Of a stretch of DNA of 64,000 bases, positions 51,197-59,894 are shown piece by piece. This stretch comes from Solibacillus sp. FSL R5-0449 (lineage in GTDB: Bacteria; Bacillota; Bacilli; Bacillales_A; Planococcaceae). The stretch lies in NCBI RefSeq assembly GCF_037975215.1, contig NZ_CP150239.1, forward strand, positions 1,278,001 to 1,342,000. The letters run 5' to 3'. The position numbers and the translations under genes are program-made. The first letter of the stretch is position 1. Each line of letters opens with the position of its first letter. Under the pieces are notes generated by a model. The model did not search any database. It saw nothing but the letters and a program-made list of their open reading frames with translations, and was not told the DNA's origin.

Positions 51197-51218
51197 TGGG
51201 TGTGGTGGTGGTGAGATT

Positions 51219-51645
51219 TTCTAATATAGTTGCTGGTTGTTCTAATATAATTTGAAAAGTTCTAATAAAACCAGGGAAGTTCTAATAAAATATTAAATGT
51301 TCTAATATATCGCGGAACTTCTAATAAAGTGTACGTTTGTTCTAATATGACTACGCGATTTTCAAATAAACATTATGAAAGTTCTAATATATCCCTCAGC
51401 TCTTCTAATATCAGTCACAAAAGTTCTAATATATTACGCAGATTGCAACCACATAAACCATAATGACGTCCCAAATAACTCCGGAACAGTTCATGCAACG
51501 GTTCTTCTAATATGAGCACGCGATCTTCAAATAAACTCTATGAAAGTTCTAATATATCCCTCAACTTTTCTAATATCAATCACAAAAGTTCTAATATATT
51601 ACGACGCTTGCAACCACATAAACCGTCCCATATCACTTCAAATAA
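51219..51645 (-). repeat. 21-bp-phased TATTNGAA array 4 with tandem duplication
   Basis: CTAATA/CAAATA starts at 51221, 51242, 51262, 51282, 51302, 51321, 51342, 51363, 51384, 51405 and 51426. In the TATTNGAA direction the steps are 21, 21, 21, 21, 21, 19, 20, 20, 20, 21. Unit 4 is TATTTGAA. Five more units (51507, 51528, 51549, 51570, 51591) repeat units 1-5 exactly 165 bp away. The duplicated block also contains a decayed copy of the htrA 3' end near 51472-51500. A further core at 51639 encodes the last htrA codons. Confidence 0.9.
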
Positions 51646-52448
51646 CCCTGAAACAGTTCATGCACATTTTCTACCGGGATAAACAACCCGACTTTACCGT
51701 GCCCTTCACGATTTCCTGTCGCAAATACAACACCGATTACGTCTCCATTTTCGTTAATAACGGGGCTACCGCTATTTCCGCGATACACGGGTGCATCTAT
51801 CATAATGATATCCGGCTCAATATCAGCGGCCGTAGTATAGCCGATAATCGTTCCTTTATTGGCAATCCCGCTAAATGCAAGCGGATTTCCGATAAAATAA
51901 ATCGGCTCATTTTTACGGAATTCACTCGCCCGGGCAAGTGGCAGGAATGGCAAGTTTTCCGCATCCACTTTCAACAGTGCCAAATCATAATCTTCATATG
52001 ATTCCACTACCTCAGCTTTATAAAGTGTATCATCCGGAAAAACGACGGTGATTGTCAGCGCATCGTCAATGACATGATCATTCGTAATTATGTAGCCGTT
52101 GTCTGATATTGCAAATCCTGTCCCTTTTCCTGAATCGGTATTAATCGTGACAACAGATTGTTTATATGTTTGAATATTTTCCTGATTTGATAATTGTGTC
52201 GATACTTTTAAAAATTCGATGGCTGGAATGGAATACACATTGAAAATCACGGCAAACGTGCTGAAAGCTAATGTTAATGCCATCAGCCATACTACAATTC
52301 GAACAAATGGTTTTTGTTTTTTCAATTTTTTCGGCTGTGGGTTTAAACGTTCTTCCCGCTCTTTTGCAAGCGCCTTTTCCTGTTCTTCCAAAACAAGTTC
52401 CAAAAATTCTTCTTCTGTCAGTTCTTCAGTATTCGGTTTCTCTGTCAT
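51633..52448 (-). CDS. Membrane-anchored HtrA-like serine protease without PDZ domain
   Basis: 271 residues from ATG 52448, preceded by GGAGGG; the ATG at 52502 is further out and has no ribosome site. A very acidic cytoplasmic N-terminus (about 1-45) is followed by one transmembrane helix (about 48-72) and an outside trypsin-like domain with the triad His125 (TNDHVI), Asp155 (YEDYDLALLK) and Ser226 (RGNSGSP). Classical HtrA proteins carry a C-terminal PDZ domain; this one ends right after the protease. Likely a wall-stress protease. Its last codons overlap a repeat core. Confidence 0.88.
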   Translation of the reverse strand: MTEKPNTEELTEEEFLELVLEEQEKALAKEREERLNPQPKKLKKQKPFVRIVVWLMALTLAFSTFAVIFNVYSIPAIEFLKVSTQLSNQENIQTYKQSVVTINTDSGKGTGFAISDNGYIITNDHVIDDALTITVVFPDDTLYKAEVVESYEDYDLALLKVDAENLPFLPLARASEFRKNEPIYFIGNPLAFSGIANKGTIIGYTTAADIEPDIIMIDAPVYRGNSGSPVINENGDVIGVVFATGNREGHGKVGLFIPVENVHELFQGYLK

Positions 52449-52766
52449 TGCGTTCCCTCCGATATGTATAAGTGTAACAAAAGTACACTGAATTTGAGAC
52501 AAAAACAGCTGGTCGAAAAAAAATTTTTTAGAAGTTTGTGAATTATTTCATATTACTAAATTAAAAATACTTCGTGCAATCCATCACATACTTTAGCTTG
52601 ATAAAGCAGGGTTTTGAAAATGATAGCCCTTACATTGATTTTTGTGGAATAATAGATTGTGTTTAAATTCACAAGTGAAACAAGCGGTTGAAAAACCTCA
52701 TAAACCTTTATATATCAATGTTTATAGGGATATTCATGTAATTAAAATAAGTTTTCAATGCTATTG

Positions 52767-52795
52767 TTGACAAGATAAAAACTAAAAGTTAACAT
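52767..52795 (+). promoter_or_regulatory. Promoter of the malic enzyme gene
   Basis: TTGACA (52767-52772), 17 bases, TAACAT (52790-52795). The remainder of the 391-base divergent gap 52449-52839 is AT-rich and shows no other clear element. Confidence 0.65.
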
Positions 52796-52839
52796 TCATA
52801 ATTACAAAGGATTTCAAAAATTAGAAGGGGATGGTAATT

Positions 52840-54054
52840 ATGGATTTAATGAAAAAATCACTGGAAATGCACGAACATTTTGGCGGGAAAATGGAGATCC
52901 GTGCAAAAGTTCCGGTTCAGGATAAATATGATTTGAGTTTAGCGTATTCTCCGGGTGTCGCGGCCCCTTGTCTGGCAATTGAACAGAATCCTTCGACGGT
53001 TTATGACTATACGATGAAAGGGAATTTAGTAGCGGTTATTACAGATGGAACTGCGGTTTTAGGTTTAGGGGATATCGGTCCGGAAGCAGCGTTGCCGGTA
53101 ATGGAAGGGAAGGCATTATTATTAAAGCGCTTTGCAAATGTCGATGCGGTGCCTGTATGTTTAAACACTAAAGACGTAGACGAAATTGTCAGCGTCGTAA
53201 AAGCAATTTCCCCAACTTATGGGGCAATTAATCTGGAAGACATTTCAGCGCCTCGCTGTTTTGAAATTGAAGACCGACTACGTGCTGAATGTTCAATCCC
53301 TGTATTTCATGATGACCAGCATGGAACGGCGATTGTTGTAGGAGCAGGTTTAATCAATGCAGTAAAACTAGTGAAAAAAGATGTGGCGAAAATGAAAGTT
53401 GTCATCAACGGTGCAGGGGCGGCAGGTATTGCGATTCTCCGTATTTTAATTCAAATGGGTTACACGAATGTCATTATGTGTGACACGAAAGGCATTATTT
53501 ATGAAGGGCGTCCTGAAGGGATGAATCCTGTAAAAGAACAGGTTGCTCATTTATCGAATCCGGAGCAGTTACGCGGTACATTGGATGATGCATTAGTAGG
53601 TGCGGATGTGTTTATCGGGGTGTCTGCAGCGAATATTTTAACGGAAAAGCATATTAAATCGATGGCTATAGATCCGATTGTATTTGCTTTAGCAAATCCG
53701 GATCCTGAAATAACACCGGAAAATGCAAAAAAGTGGGGCGTAAAAATTATCGGTACCGGCCGTTCTGATCATGCAAACCAAGTTAATAATATGCTGGCCT
53801 TCCCGGGGATTTTCCGTGGTGCACTTGACGTAAGAGCGACAGATATCAATGAATCGATGAAGCTGGCGGCGGTTGAAGCTATTGCATCGCTCGTAACAGA
53901 TGAAGAGCTCAATGAAGACTTCATTATTCCAAGTTCAATGGATGAACGTGTTGCAGGTGTTGTGGCGAAAGCGGTGGGATCTGCTGCAATCGAATCAGGG
54001 GTATCTGAATTGTTCCAGCAAGTAGATCTAATCAATACTTCGGTAGCCATTTAA
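52840..54054 (+). CDS. NAD(P)-dependent malic enzyme
   Basis: 404 residues. Short bacterial malic enzyme: MEIRAKVPVQDKYDLSLAYSPGVAAPC spans residues 18-44, then the catalytic lysine region GKALLLKRF, the metal site EDISAPRCFEIE and FHDDQHGTAIV, and the nucleotide loop INGAGAAGIAI (about 185-195). It decarboxylates malate to pyruvate with NAD or NADP. ATG 52840 has AGAAGGGG nine bases upstream. Monocistronic. Which B. subtilis paralogue it matches (YtsJ, MalS, MaeA, MleA) cannot be settled; the short form excludes the 560-residue types. Confidence 0.92.
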   Translation: MDLMKKSLEMHEHFGGKMEIRAKVPVQDKYDLSLAYSPGVAAPCLAIEQNPSTVYDYTMKGNLVAVITDGTAVLGLGDIGPEAALPVMEGKALLLKRFANVDAVPVCLNTKDVDEIVSVVKAISPTYGAINLEDISAPRCFEIEDRLRAECSIPVFHDDQHGTAIVVGAGLINAVKLVKKDVAKMKVVINGAGAAGIAILRILIQMGYTNVIMCDTKGIIYEGRPEGMNPVKEQVAHLSNPEQLRGTLDDALVGADVFIGVSAANILTEKHIKSMAIDPIVFALANPDPEITPENAKKWGVKIIGTGRSDHANQVNNMLAFPGIFRGALDVRATDINESMKLAAVEAIASLVTDEELNEDFIIPSSMDERVAGVVAKAVGSAAIESGVSELFQQVDLINTSVAI

Positions 54055-54056
54055 AA

Positions 54057-54141
54057 AGGATGTGTCTGAAAGTAAATTCAGCACATCCTCTAAAATAGTG
54101 AAGACGGTCAATCAGTGGGAATAAAAAATCTCCACTGATTG
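54057..54141. terminator. Two hairpins between the malic enzyme gene and pepF
   Basis: AGGATGTG (54057-54064) pairs with CACATCCT (54082-54089). CAATCAGTGG (54109-54118) pairs with CCACTGATTG (54132-54141), with an A/T-rich loop. Neither has a strong T-run, but they separate convergent genes. Confidence 0.6.
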
Positions 54142-54150
54142 CAGTGTCAC

Positions 54151-55956
54151 TTAAACTGTTTGCAGCTCTGCAGTCAGTTGTTCCAATTGTGTAATTAAAT
54201 CGCCGATAAATGCGATTGTGTCACGTAATGGCTGTTCAGTCGTAATGTCGACTCCTGCCATTTGAGCTAGTTCAACAGGTGTTTTTGTACCGCCTGATTT
54301 TAATACATCAATCCATTGCTCAACAGCTGCTTCGTCACCGTTTAAAATGCGTTGTGAAACTTGTGTTGAGATCGTTAAACCAGCAGAATACGTATATGGA
54401 TATAAGCCCATATAGTAGTGCGGCTGACGCATCCAAGTCAATTCTGCACCTTCAGTTACTTCAACTGTATCTCCCCAGAATTGCTCAAGCACTTCACGTT
54501 TTAATTCATTCAGTTTCGGTGCATTGACGCTTCCGCCTGCATCGATAATTTCGTATACTTTGCGCTGGTATGCTGCTTCAAGTAAATGCGTAACGAAATT
54601 GTGATAGTACGTACGGCTGATGATTGTTGAGATGACCCAACGTTTAAAGCGCGCATCTGTAGAATTTTTCAGTAAGTGGTTAGCCATCAGCATTTCATTC
54701 ATTGTTGATGGTGCTTCAATGAAGTAAAGTGATGGTCGAGCATTGAAGATGTTTTGCGCATCGTTTGCCAAGTAGAAATGACCGGCATGACCAAGTTCGT
54801 GAGCTAATACGAATACTTCATTCATTCGGCTCGTCCATGAAATCAATACATACGGATGTACACCATATGGGCTTGAACAGAATGCACCAGTAAATTTTCC
54901 TGCATTTTGTGCAAAATCAATCCATCGCTCATCAAAAGAACGATCGATCATGTTCGTATAATGCTCACCCATAATCGATAAGCCGTCTTTCATATATTGA
55001 CGGGATTCTTCCACCGTAATAGTTGGCTCATATGAAGGATCTAATGAAATTTTAAGATCCGCAAACGTCATTTTGTCCAACTGATGTGTTTTTTGCAGCA
55101 GTTTTGCATAACGGCGCATATGTGGAGCAAGCTCATTCATAATTAAGTCGATTTGACGGTTATACATTGAGCGGTCTACTTGCTGTGACTCTAATAAAGA
55201 ATCAAAAATATTGTCGTAGCCACGAAGGTCCGCCTCCGTTTTTTCAATCGTCAAGTGTGTATTATATGTTTTGGCAGTCGTATGCTGATAATCACGCAGT
55301 TTTTTTGAAAAGGCTTCAAATGCAGCACGACGTTTATTCGTGTCTGTTTCCAGCTCCCAGTCACCTTCAAACAAGTTGTAGCTAAGCGGGAATGATTCAC
55401 CATCTACTTCAAAGTTAGGAAACTTCATATCTACCAATTTTGTAGTATTGTACAGTTCATATGGCGCGTTGAATGTGGCACCGAATGCTGCCAATGCTTT
55501 TTCCGCTTCCGGATGTAATTGATGCGGTTTTTGTACGAGCAGTTTATCAATATAATTAGCGTATTCTGGTTTTACAGATTGTGCTTCTTTTAATACAGCT
55601 TCGTCCAACGCAAGTAAATCACTTTTTACAAAAGATAGCTTAGTAGCAAGTTTTGCGGCAAATGAACCAAAGCTTGCGGCACGCATTTGATTATCTGTGC
55701 TTGTTTGGTCAACGCTATGTGAAAGGCTCGCATATGTGCCGACAACAACCATTTTCTCCTGAATTTTTTCTGTTGCTTCAATGGCATTAATGGCGCCTTG
55801 TACATCAGTAATTGTCCCTGCAAGCCCCTCTGCAGTTTCTTCTGCAAGTTGTCTTATTTCTTCGATTGCCGTTGTGTAGGCTTGTTCTGTAGCAAATAAA
55901 TCTTCCAAATTCCAAGTTTCTTCAACCGGTACATCACTACGATTCAACATTGACAT
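54151..55956 (-). CDS. pepF: Oligoendopeptidase F
   Basis: 601 residues from ATG 55956 with AGGAGG seven bases upstream; the longer frame to 56160 has no ribosome site. M3 family metallopeptidase. The zinc motif is VLAHELGHAGHFYLA (HELGH, about residue 388) with the distant glutamate in IEAPSTMNEML. PepF digests peptides of 7-17 residues in the cytoplasm. The N-terminal helical domain (about 1-190) is normal. Monocistronic. Confidence 0.95.
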   Translation of the reverse strand: MSMLNRSDVPVEETWNLEDLFATEQAYTTAIEEIRQLAEETAEGLAGTITDVQGAINAIEATEKIQEKMVVVGTYASLSHSVDQTSTDNQMRAASFGSFAAKLATKLSFVKSDLLALDEAVLKEAQSVKPEYANYIDKLLVQKPHQLHPEAEKALAAFGATFNAPYELYNTTKLVDMKFPNFEVDGESFPLSYNLFEGDWELETDTNKRRAAFEAFSKKLRDYQHTTAKTYNTHLTIEKTEADLRGYDNIFDSLLESQQVDRSMYNRQIDLIMNELAPHMRRYAKLLQKTHQLDKMTFADLKISLDPSYEPTITVEESRQYMKDGLSIMGEHYTNMIDRSFDERWIDFAQNAGKFTGAFCSSPYGVHPYVLISWTSRMNEVFVLAHELGHAGHFYLANDAQNIFNARPSLYFIEAPSTMNEMLMANHLLKNSTDARFKRWVISTIISRTYYHNFVTHLLEAAYQRKVYEIIDAGGSVNAPKLNELKREVLEQFWGDTVEVTEGAELTWMRQPHYYMGLYPYTYSAGLTISTQVSQRILNGDEAAVEQWIDVLKSGGTKTPVELAQMAGVDITTEQPLRDTIAFIGDLITQLEQLTAELQTV

Positions 55957-56114
55957 AATTAGCCTCCTAATATTACGATATTCGAAATAAATAATACCAT
56001 ATTTCTGAAAATTTAGGAAGTAGTGAAAATTTGGTTGATAAATATTTTTAATATTATTTACAGGACATATAGTAAAATAGAGAAACGATGGAAATAGGGA
56101 AAGAGTGTGATGAT

Positions 56115-56972
56115 ATGCAGGAAGTGAAGGATTGTAGTCTAATACTTGAAGGCGGGACATTTCGAACAGTTTTTACAGCGGGAGTGTTGGATGCCCTCAT
56201 GGAAGAACAGATAAAAATGCCGTATATTGCGGCAATTTCAGCAGGTGCCATCAACGCGGTGTCCTATATGTCAAATCAGCCGGAACGAACGATGCGTGTT
56301 TTGACAACATACCGCAATGATCCCCGCTATATGGGCATGCGGAATTTTTTAAAGGAAAAAAGCCTGTTCGGATTGGACTTTGCTTATAATATTGTGCCAA
56401 ATCAGCTTGATTTATTTGATTGGGATGCCTATTACAATTACCGGGGCGAGGTGGAGTTCGGGCTGACGAATGCATATACCGGAAAAGTGGAGTATAAAAG
56501 TGCGCATACTATGACAAAAACATGTGATATTTTGCAGGCAACATGTGCCATTCCAATATTATTCCCTGAAATTAAAATTGACAATGTGCCTTATTATGAT
56601 GGGGGATTATCGGATTCGATTCCAATCAAACGAGCGATTGAAAAAGGATATAACAAGCATCTGCTCATTTTGACGAGGGAACCGGGCTATATAAAAAGTG
56701 CTTCAAGAACAAATCAGTGGGCAACAAAGCTTTTCCAAAAACGCTATCCTAGACTCGCAGCTGCGATGAGACATCGTGCGGATATGTATAATGAAACAAT
56801 TCAATATATTGCGCAAAAAGAAATTGATCAGGAAGCATTCATTTTTAAACCGGATCGGCCAATCAAAAGCTTTGAAAGCAAAATCGATCAAATGAAAGCG
56901 AATTATGAAGTCGGCTATGAGCAGGCACAAAAGCAAATGGCGGAGTTGAAAGGTTTTTTAGGTATTCATTAA
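56115..56972 (+). CDS. Patatin-like phospholipase
   Basis: 285 residues from ATG 56115. An in-frame ATG at 56088 lies only 8-10 bases after a likely -10 (TAAAAT near 56073), so it is probably untranscribed; the choice is uncertain. Patatin features: glycine-rich oxyanion loop LEGGTFRTVFTAGVLDAL, the nucleophile elbow AAISAGAINA (G-x-S-x-G with the first glycine replaced by alanine), and the catalytic DGGLSD. It is probably an intracellular lipid acyl hydrolase of the YjjU type. Divergent from pepF. Confidence 0.87.
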   Translation: MQEVKDCSLILEGGTFRTVFTAGVLDALMEEQIKMPYIAAISAGAINAVSYMSNQPERTMRVLTTYRNDPRYMGMRNFLKEKSLFGLDFAYNIVPNQLDLFDWDAYYNYRGEVEFGLTNAYTGKVEYKSAHTMTKTCDILQATCAIPILFPEIKIDNVPYYDGGLSDSIPIKRAIEKGYNKHLLILTREPGYIKSASRTNQWATKLFQKRYPRLAAAMRHRADMYNETIQYIAQKEIDQEAFIFKPDRPIKSFESKIDQMKANYEVGYEQAQKQMAELKGFLGIH

Positions 56973-57013
56973 GTGTATTTAAGAATGCGAAGGTAGATTC
57001 ATATAGAATATAC

Positions 57014-57043
57014 TTGCAAAATCGAGTGTAATTATATTAAAAT
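57014..57043 (+). promoter_or_regulatory. Candidate promoter of antiporter 2
   Basis: TTGCAA (57014-57019), 18 bases, TAAAAT (57038-57043). The RNA would start about 27 bases before the leader hairpin, much as in copy A. Confidence 0.5.
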
Positions 57044-57076
57044 AGAGCTAAGAACATTAAATTAAATAACAAGTGC

Positions 57077-57125
57077 AAGACAAGGTGGAGCCATAGTCAA
57101 CTATGGCACTGCCTTGTCTTTTTTT
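57077..57125 (+). promoter_or_regulatory. Structured leader with terminator hairpin upstream of CPA2 antiporter 2 (candidate riboswitch, copy B)
   Basis: P1 is AAGACAAGG (57077-57085) with CCTTGTCTT (57112-57120), running into a T-run. P1 encloses TGGAG (57086-57090) opposite CACTG (57107-57111), then P2 CCATAG/CTATGG with loop TCAA. Compared with copy A at 6329, the loop TGGAG...CAC and the TCAA apical loop are kept while P1 and P2 bases differ but still pair. This pattern points to a selected RNA structure. Confidence 0.62.
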
Positions 57126-57144
57126 GCATTGAAAGGGGAAATTT

Positions 57145-58284
57145 ATGTTTATTTTACAAATTGTGCTAGTTTTATTTGCTACAAAACTTGCTGGCCATCT
57201 TGCTGCAAGATTAGGGCAACCATCTGTACTCGGGAAAATTATCGTAGGTATTATTCTGGGTCCTGCATTACTTGGTTGGGTACATGATACTGAACTTTTA
57301 ACTGTATTCAGCCAAATAGGTGTTTTACTGTTAATGTTTTTAGCGGGGCTTGAAACCGACCTTCAGGAAATGAATAGAAACAAAAAAGCGGCAATTTATG
57401 TTGCTTTAGGTGGTATTCTCCTGCCTATTATTTTGGGTTATGCAGGATCGCAATATTATGGGTTGTCTGTAGGGGAATCCATCTTTATTGGGTTATTACT
57501 TTCTGCAACTTCTGTCAGTATTTCGGTACAGGCATTAAGGGAGCTTGGCTGGCTGAATAGTAAAGAAGGTTCAACATTACTTGGAGCTGCGGTATTGGAT
57601 GATATTGTAGTTGTCATTTTAATCGCAATTGCGATGAGTTTCTTTGCCGGGTCAGATACGAATATCGGTTTATTAATAGGTAAGAAAGTATTATTCTTTG
57701 CGATATTAATTGTACTGGCAAAATGGTTTATCCCACACTTTATAAGAACATTCAAGAAATTTAGAGTTACTGAATCGATATTGAGTGCAGGGTTGATTAT
57801 TTGTTTTGGTTTATCATATTTTGCAGAATTCCTGGGTATCGCTGGTATTATCGGTGCTTTCTTTGCGGGTATTGCCATTGCACAGACAGAATATAAAGAA
57901 GAAATTGAGCATAAGGTTGAGCCGATTGCATACGGGATTTTTGTTCCGTTCTTCTTTGTTAGTATCGGATTAGCAGTTTCATTTGATGGAATCGGAGAAC
58001 AAATCGGGTTTATTATCGTATTTTCAATCATTGCGGTTGTATCCAAATTCGTTGGTTCCGGATTCGGTGCGAAATTAGCCGGATTCAATACGAAATCCTC
58101 GATGGGTGTTGGAGCTGGAATGGTTTCCCGAGGCGAAGTTGCCCTAATATTAGCTGCAATGGGGCTTGAAGGAGGACTTCTTCCAGGTAATTATTATACA
58201 TCGATAATTATTGTAATTATCGTAACAACAATTGTGACACCGCCTCTGCTTAAAGCAATTTTCGGGAAGAGAATAGCCGTTTAG
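57145..58284 (+). CDS. CPA2-family monovalent cation:proton antiporter (paralogue 2)
   Basis: 379 residues, about 11-12 transmembrane helices, no regulatory C-terminal domain. Closely similar along its whole length to the protein at 6394, including KLAGHLAARLGQPSVLGKI, LGAAVLDDIVVVI with the transport aspartates, and HKVEPIAYGIFVPFFFVSIGL. The start is after GAAAGGGGA. The two copies are 50 kb apart with the same leader RNA, so they probably arose by duplication of gene plus leader and may differ in ion or condition. Confidence 0.88.
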   Translation: MFILQIVLVLFATKLAGHLAARLGQPSVLGKIIVGIILGPALLGWVHDTELLTVFSQIGVLLLMFLAGLETDLQEMNRNKKAAIYVALGGILLPIILGYAGSQYYGLSVGESIFIGLLLSATSVSISVQALRELGWLNSKEGSTLLGAAVLDDIVVVILIAIAMSFFAGSDTNIGLLIGKKVLFFAILIVLAKWFIPHFIRTFKKFRVTESILSAGLIICFGLSYFAEFLGIAGIIGAFFAGIAIAQTEYKEEIEHKVEPIAYGIFVPFFFVSIGLAVSFDGIGEQIGFIIVFSIIAVVSKFVGSGFGAKLAGFNTKSSMGVGAGMVSRGEVALILAAMGLEGGLLPGNYYTSIIIVIIVTTIVTPPLLKAIFGKRIAV

Positions 58285-58310
58285 ATAGATTTTAATTCAA
58301 ATATAATACG

Positions 58311-58345
58311 AAAAAACCTGCTCGTTCTAAAATGAGCAGGTTTTT
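58311..58345. terminator. Bidirectional terminator between antiporter 2 and nhaC
   Basis: AAAAACCTGCTC pairs with GAGCAGGTTTTT, with T-runs for both convergent genes. Confidence 0.92.
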
Positions 58346-58347
58346 AA

Positions 58348-59730
58348 TTAATTCTTGCTGATTTTTGTAATCGTAATATTCAACCAGCCAAATAAAATCG
58401 TTATGATGGGACTTAACAGACAAAAGAAAGCGAATGGTAAATAGTCAATAACAGGAACATTCAATGTCGAGGCAATGAACAGACCGCACACACTCCAAGG
58501 AACAAGCGGGTTGATGACAGTACCTGCATCCTCAATTGTACGTGCCATATTTTTCGGATGGAGGTGAAGTGCTCTGAATTTATCCTTAAAAGCCTCACCG
58601 GTTAATAACAGCGATAAATACTGCTCGCCGATCGTTACGTTAATACCGATTGCGGTAAAAGCTGTTCCCGTAATAACCGAACCAACCGATTTCAACTGAT
58701 TTTGCAGTGTCTGCAGCAATGTTTGAATGATTCCTAGTGCAAACAGGAGTCCGCCCATTGAAAGAGACAGGACAATTAAAATAATCGTAAACAGCATACT
58801 GTTCATTCCGCCACGTGACAATAATGAATCAATTGCTTCGACACCGGTATTCATTGAATAGCCGTTATACAAAATCCCGAACAATTCGTTCAATGGGATC
58901 GAGCTGTGGAAGTATGATAGCAAGATGCCTGATATCGCACTAATTGCCAGTGTAGCAAGACTCGGCAATTTAAAAATCGTGCAGACAATTAAAACGACGA
59001 GCGGAATAATCGCATACCAATGTATTAAATTTGTCGCAAGTAATGTTTCTTTAAAACTTGTAATAAGCTTTGTGTTCATATTTTGACTGCTCGGTGAAAT
59101 CCAAGCATAGACAACGAGCGAAATGGTAAATGCAGGTATTGTCGTGTACATCATATTTCGAATATGCGTAAATAAGTCGATACCGGCAACAGTCGCAGCC
59201 AAGTTTGTTGTATCGGATAACGGGGACATTTTATCCCCAAAAAAGGCTCCTGAAACAATTGCACCTGCTGTAATAGCAAGTGAAGCATCTATAGAATTGC
59301 CGACACCCAGCATTGCAATACCAACTGTTGCAACGGTAGTAAGCGAACTGCCGATCGCTGTGCCGATAATGCTCGTAATAATGAACACCACAGCATAAAA
59401 AAAGCTAGCAGAAATAATGGATAAACCTATATAGAGTAAGGTAGGAATTGTACCGCTTATTAACCAGCTACTAATTAAAACACCGATTAACAGAAAAATA
59501 TAAATCGCGCCGATACTAGTTGTAACAGAAGTAATCATACTTTGTTCCATAACTCGGTAAGGTAATTTTCGCATGAAACCATAAATAAATAGAACAAAGA
59601 TGGCTATTAATATCGGAATATGCGGTACACTCCCGAGTTTCATAATGCTATAGGAGATGAGTGCAATAATAAATAAAATTAAAATAAGTGCTTCAATAAA
59701 ATGTGGTTTTACATGTTGTTTTGCATTCAT
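58348..59730 (-). CDS. nhaC: NhaC-family Na+/H+ antiporter
   Basis: 460 residues from ATG 59730 (GAGGT upstream); the longer frame to 59796 crosses a palindrome. About 11-12 transmembrane helices. NhaC features: SGAFFGDKMSPLSDTTNLAATVAG around residues 160-185 (in pieces GDKMSPLSDTTN) and IEDAGTVINPLVPW near the C-terminus. Exchanges Na+ for H+; some relatives exchange malate/lactate with Na+ and H+. Together with the convergent CPA2 antiporter it makes a local ion-homeostasis pair. Confidence 0.9.
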   Translation of the reverse strand: MNAKQHVKPHFIEALILILFIIALISYSIMKLGSVPHIPILIAIFVLFIYGFMRKLPYRVMEQSMITSVTTSIGAIYIFLLIGVLISSWLISGTIPTLLYIGLSIISASFFYAVVFIITSIIGTAIGSSLTTVATVGIAMLGVGNSIDASLAITAGAIVSGAFFGDKMSPLSDTTNLAATVAGIDLFTHIRNMMYTTIPAFTISLVVYAWISPSSQNMNTKLITSFKETLLATNLIHWYAIIPLVVLIVCTIFKLPSLATLAISAISGILLSYFHSSIPLNELFGILYNGYSMNTGVEAIDSLLSRGGMNSMLFTIILIVLSLSMGGLLFALGIIQTLLQTLQNQLKSVGSVITGTAFTAIGINVTIGEQYLSLLLTGEAFKDKFRALHLHPKNMARTIEDAGTVINPLVPWSVCGLFIASTLNVPVIDYLPFAFFCLLSPIITILFGWLNITITKISKN

Positions 59731-59760
59731 GATGATTAGACCTCGCTCTACAGTTTCGCG

Positions 59761-59776
59761 CTTCAACGCGTTGAAG
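59761..59776. promoter_or_regulatory. 16-bp perfect palindrome upstream of nhaC
   Basis: CTTCAACGCGTTGAAG, 31 bases upstream of the nhaC start and downstream of promoter-like sequence on the minus strand. It has no T-run. Could be a repressor operator or a leader hairpin. Confidence 0.45.
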
Positions 59777-59814
59777 TACAAAAGTAAGTGTAGCATTTTA
59801 TTAAGAAAAAAGGA

Positions 59815-59860
59815 AGAGGAAAAAGTGAAAGGGACATACCGGATAACCCGAAATGTCCCT
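59815..59860 (-). terminator. Terminator of purC
   Basis: AGGGACAT (59830-59837) pairs with ATGTCCCT (59853-59860). On the minus strand it is followed by TTCACTTTTT. It lies 35 bases after the purC stop. Confidence 0.6.
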
Positions 59861-59894
59861 CTACAGCTGGATAATAAGCAAAAAAATATTTAAA

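Noticed and set aside
55957-56160. 68-residue N-terminal extension of pepF
   Set aside because: No ribosome site at 56160, hydrophobic and aromatic text unlike PepF, and it overlaps the divergent patatin gene. AGGAGG precedes ATG 55956.
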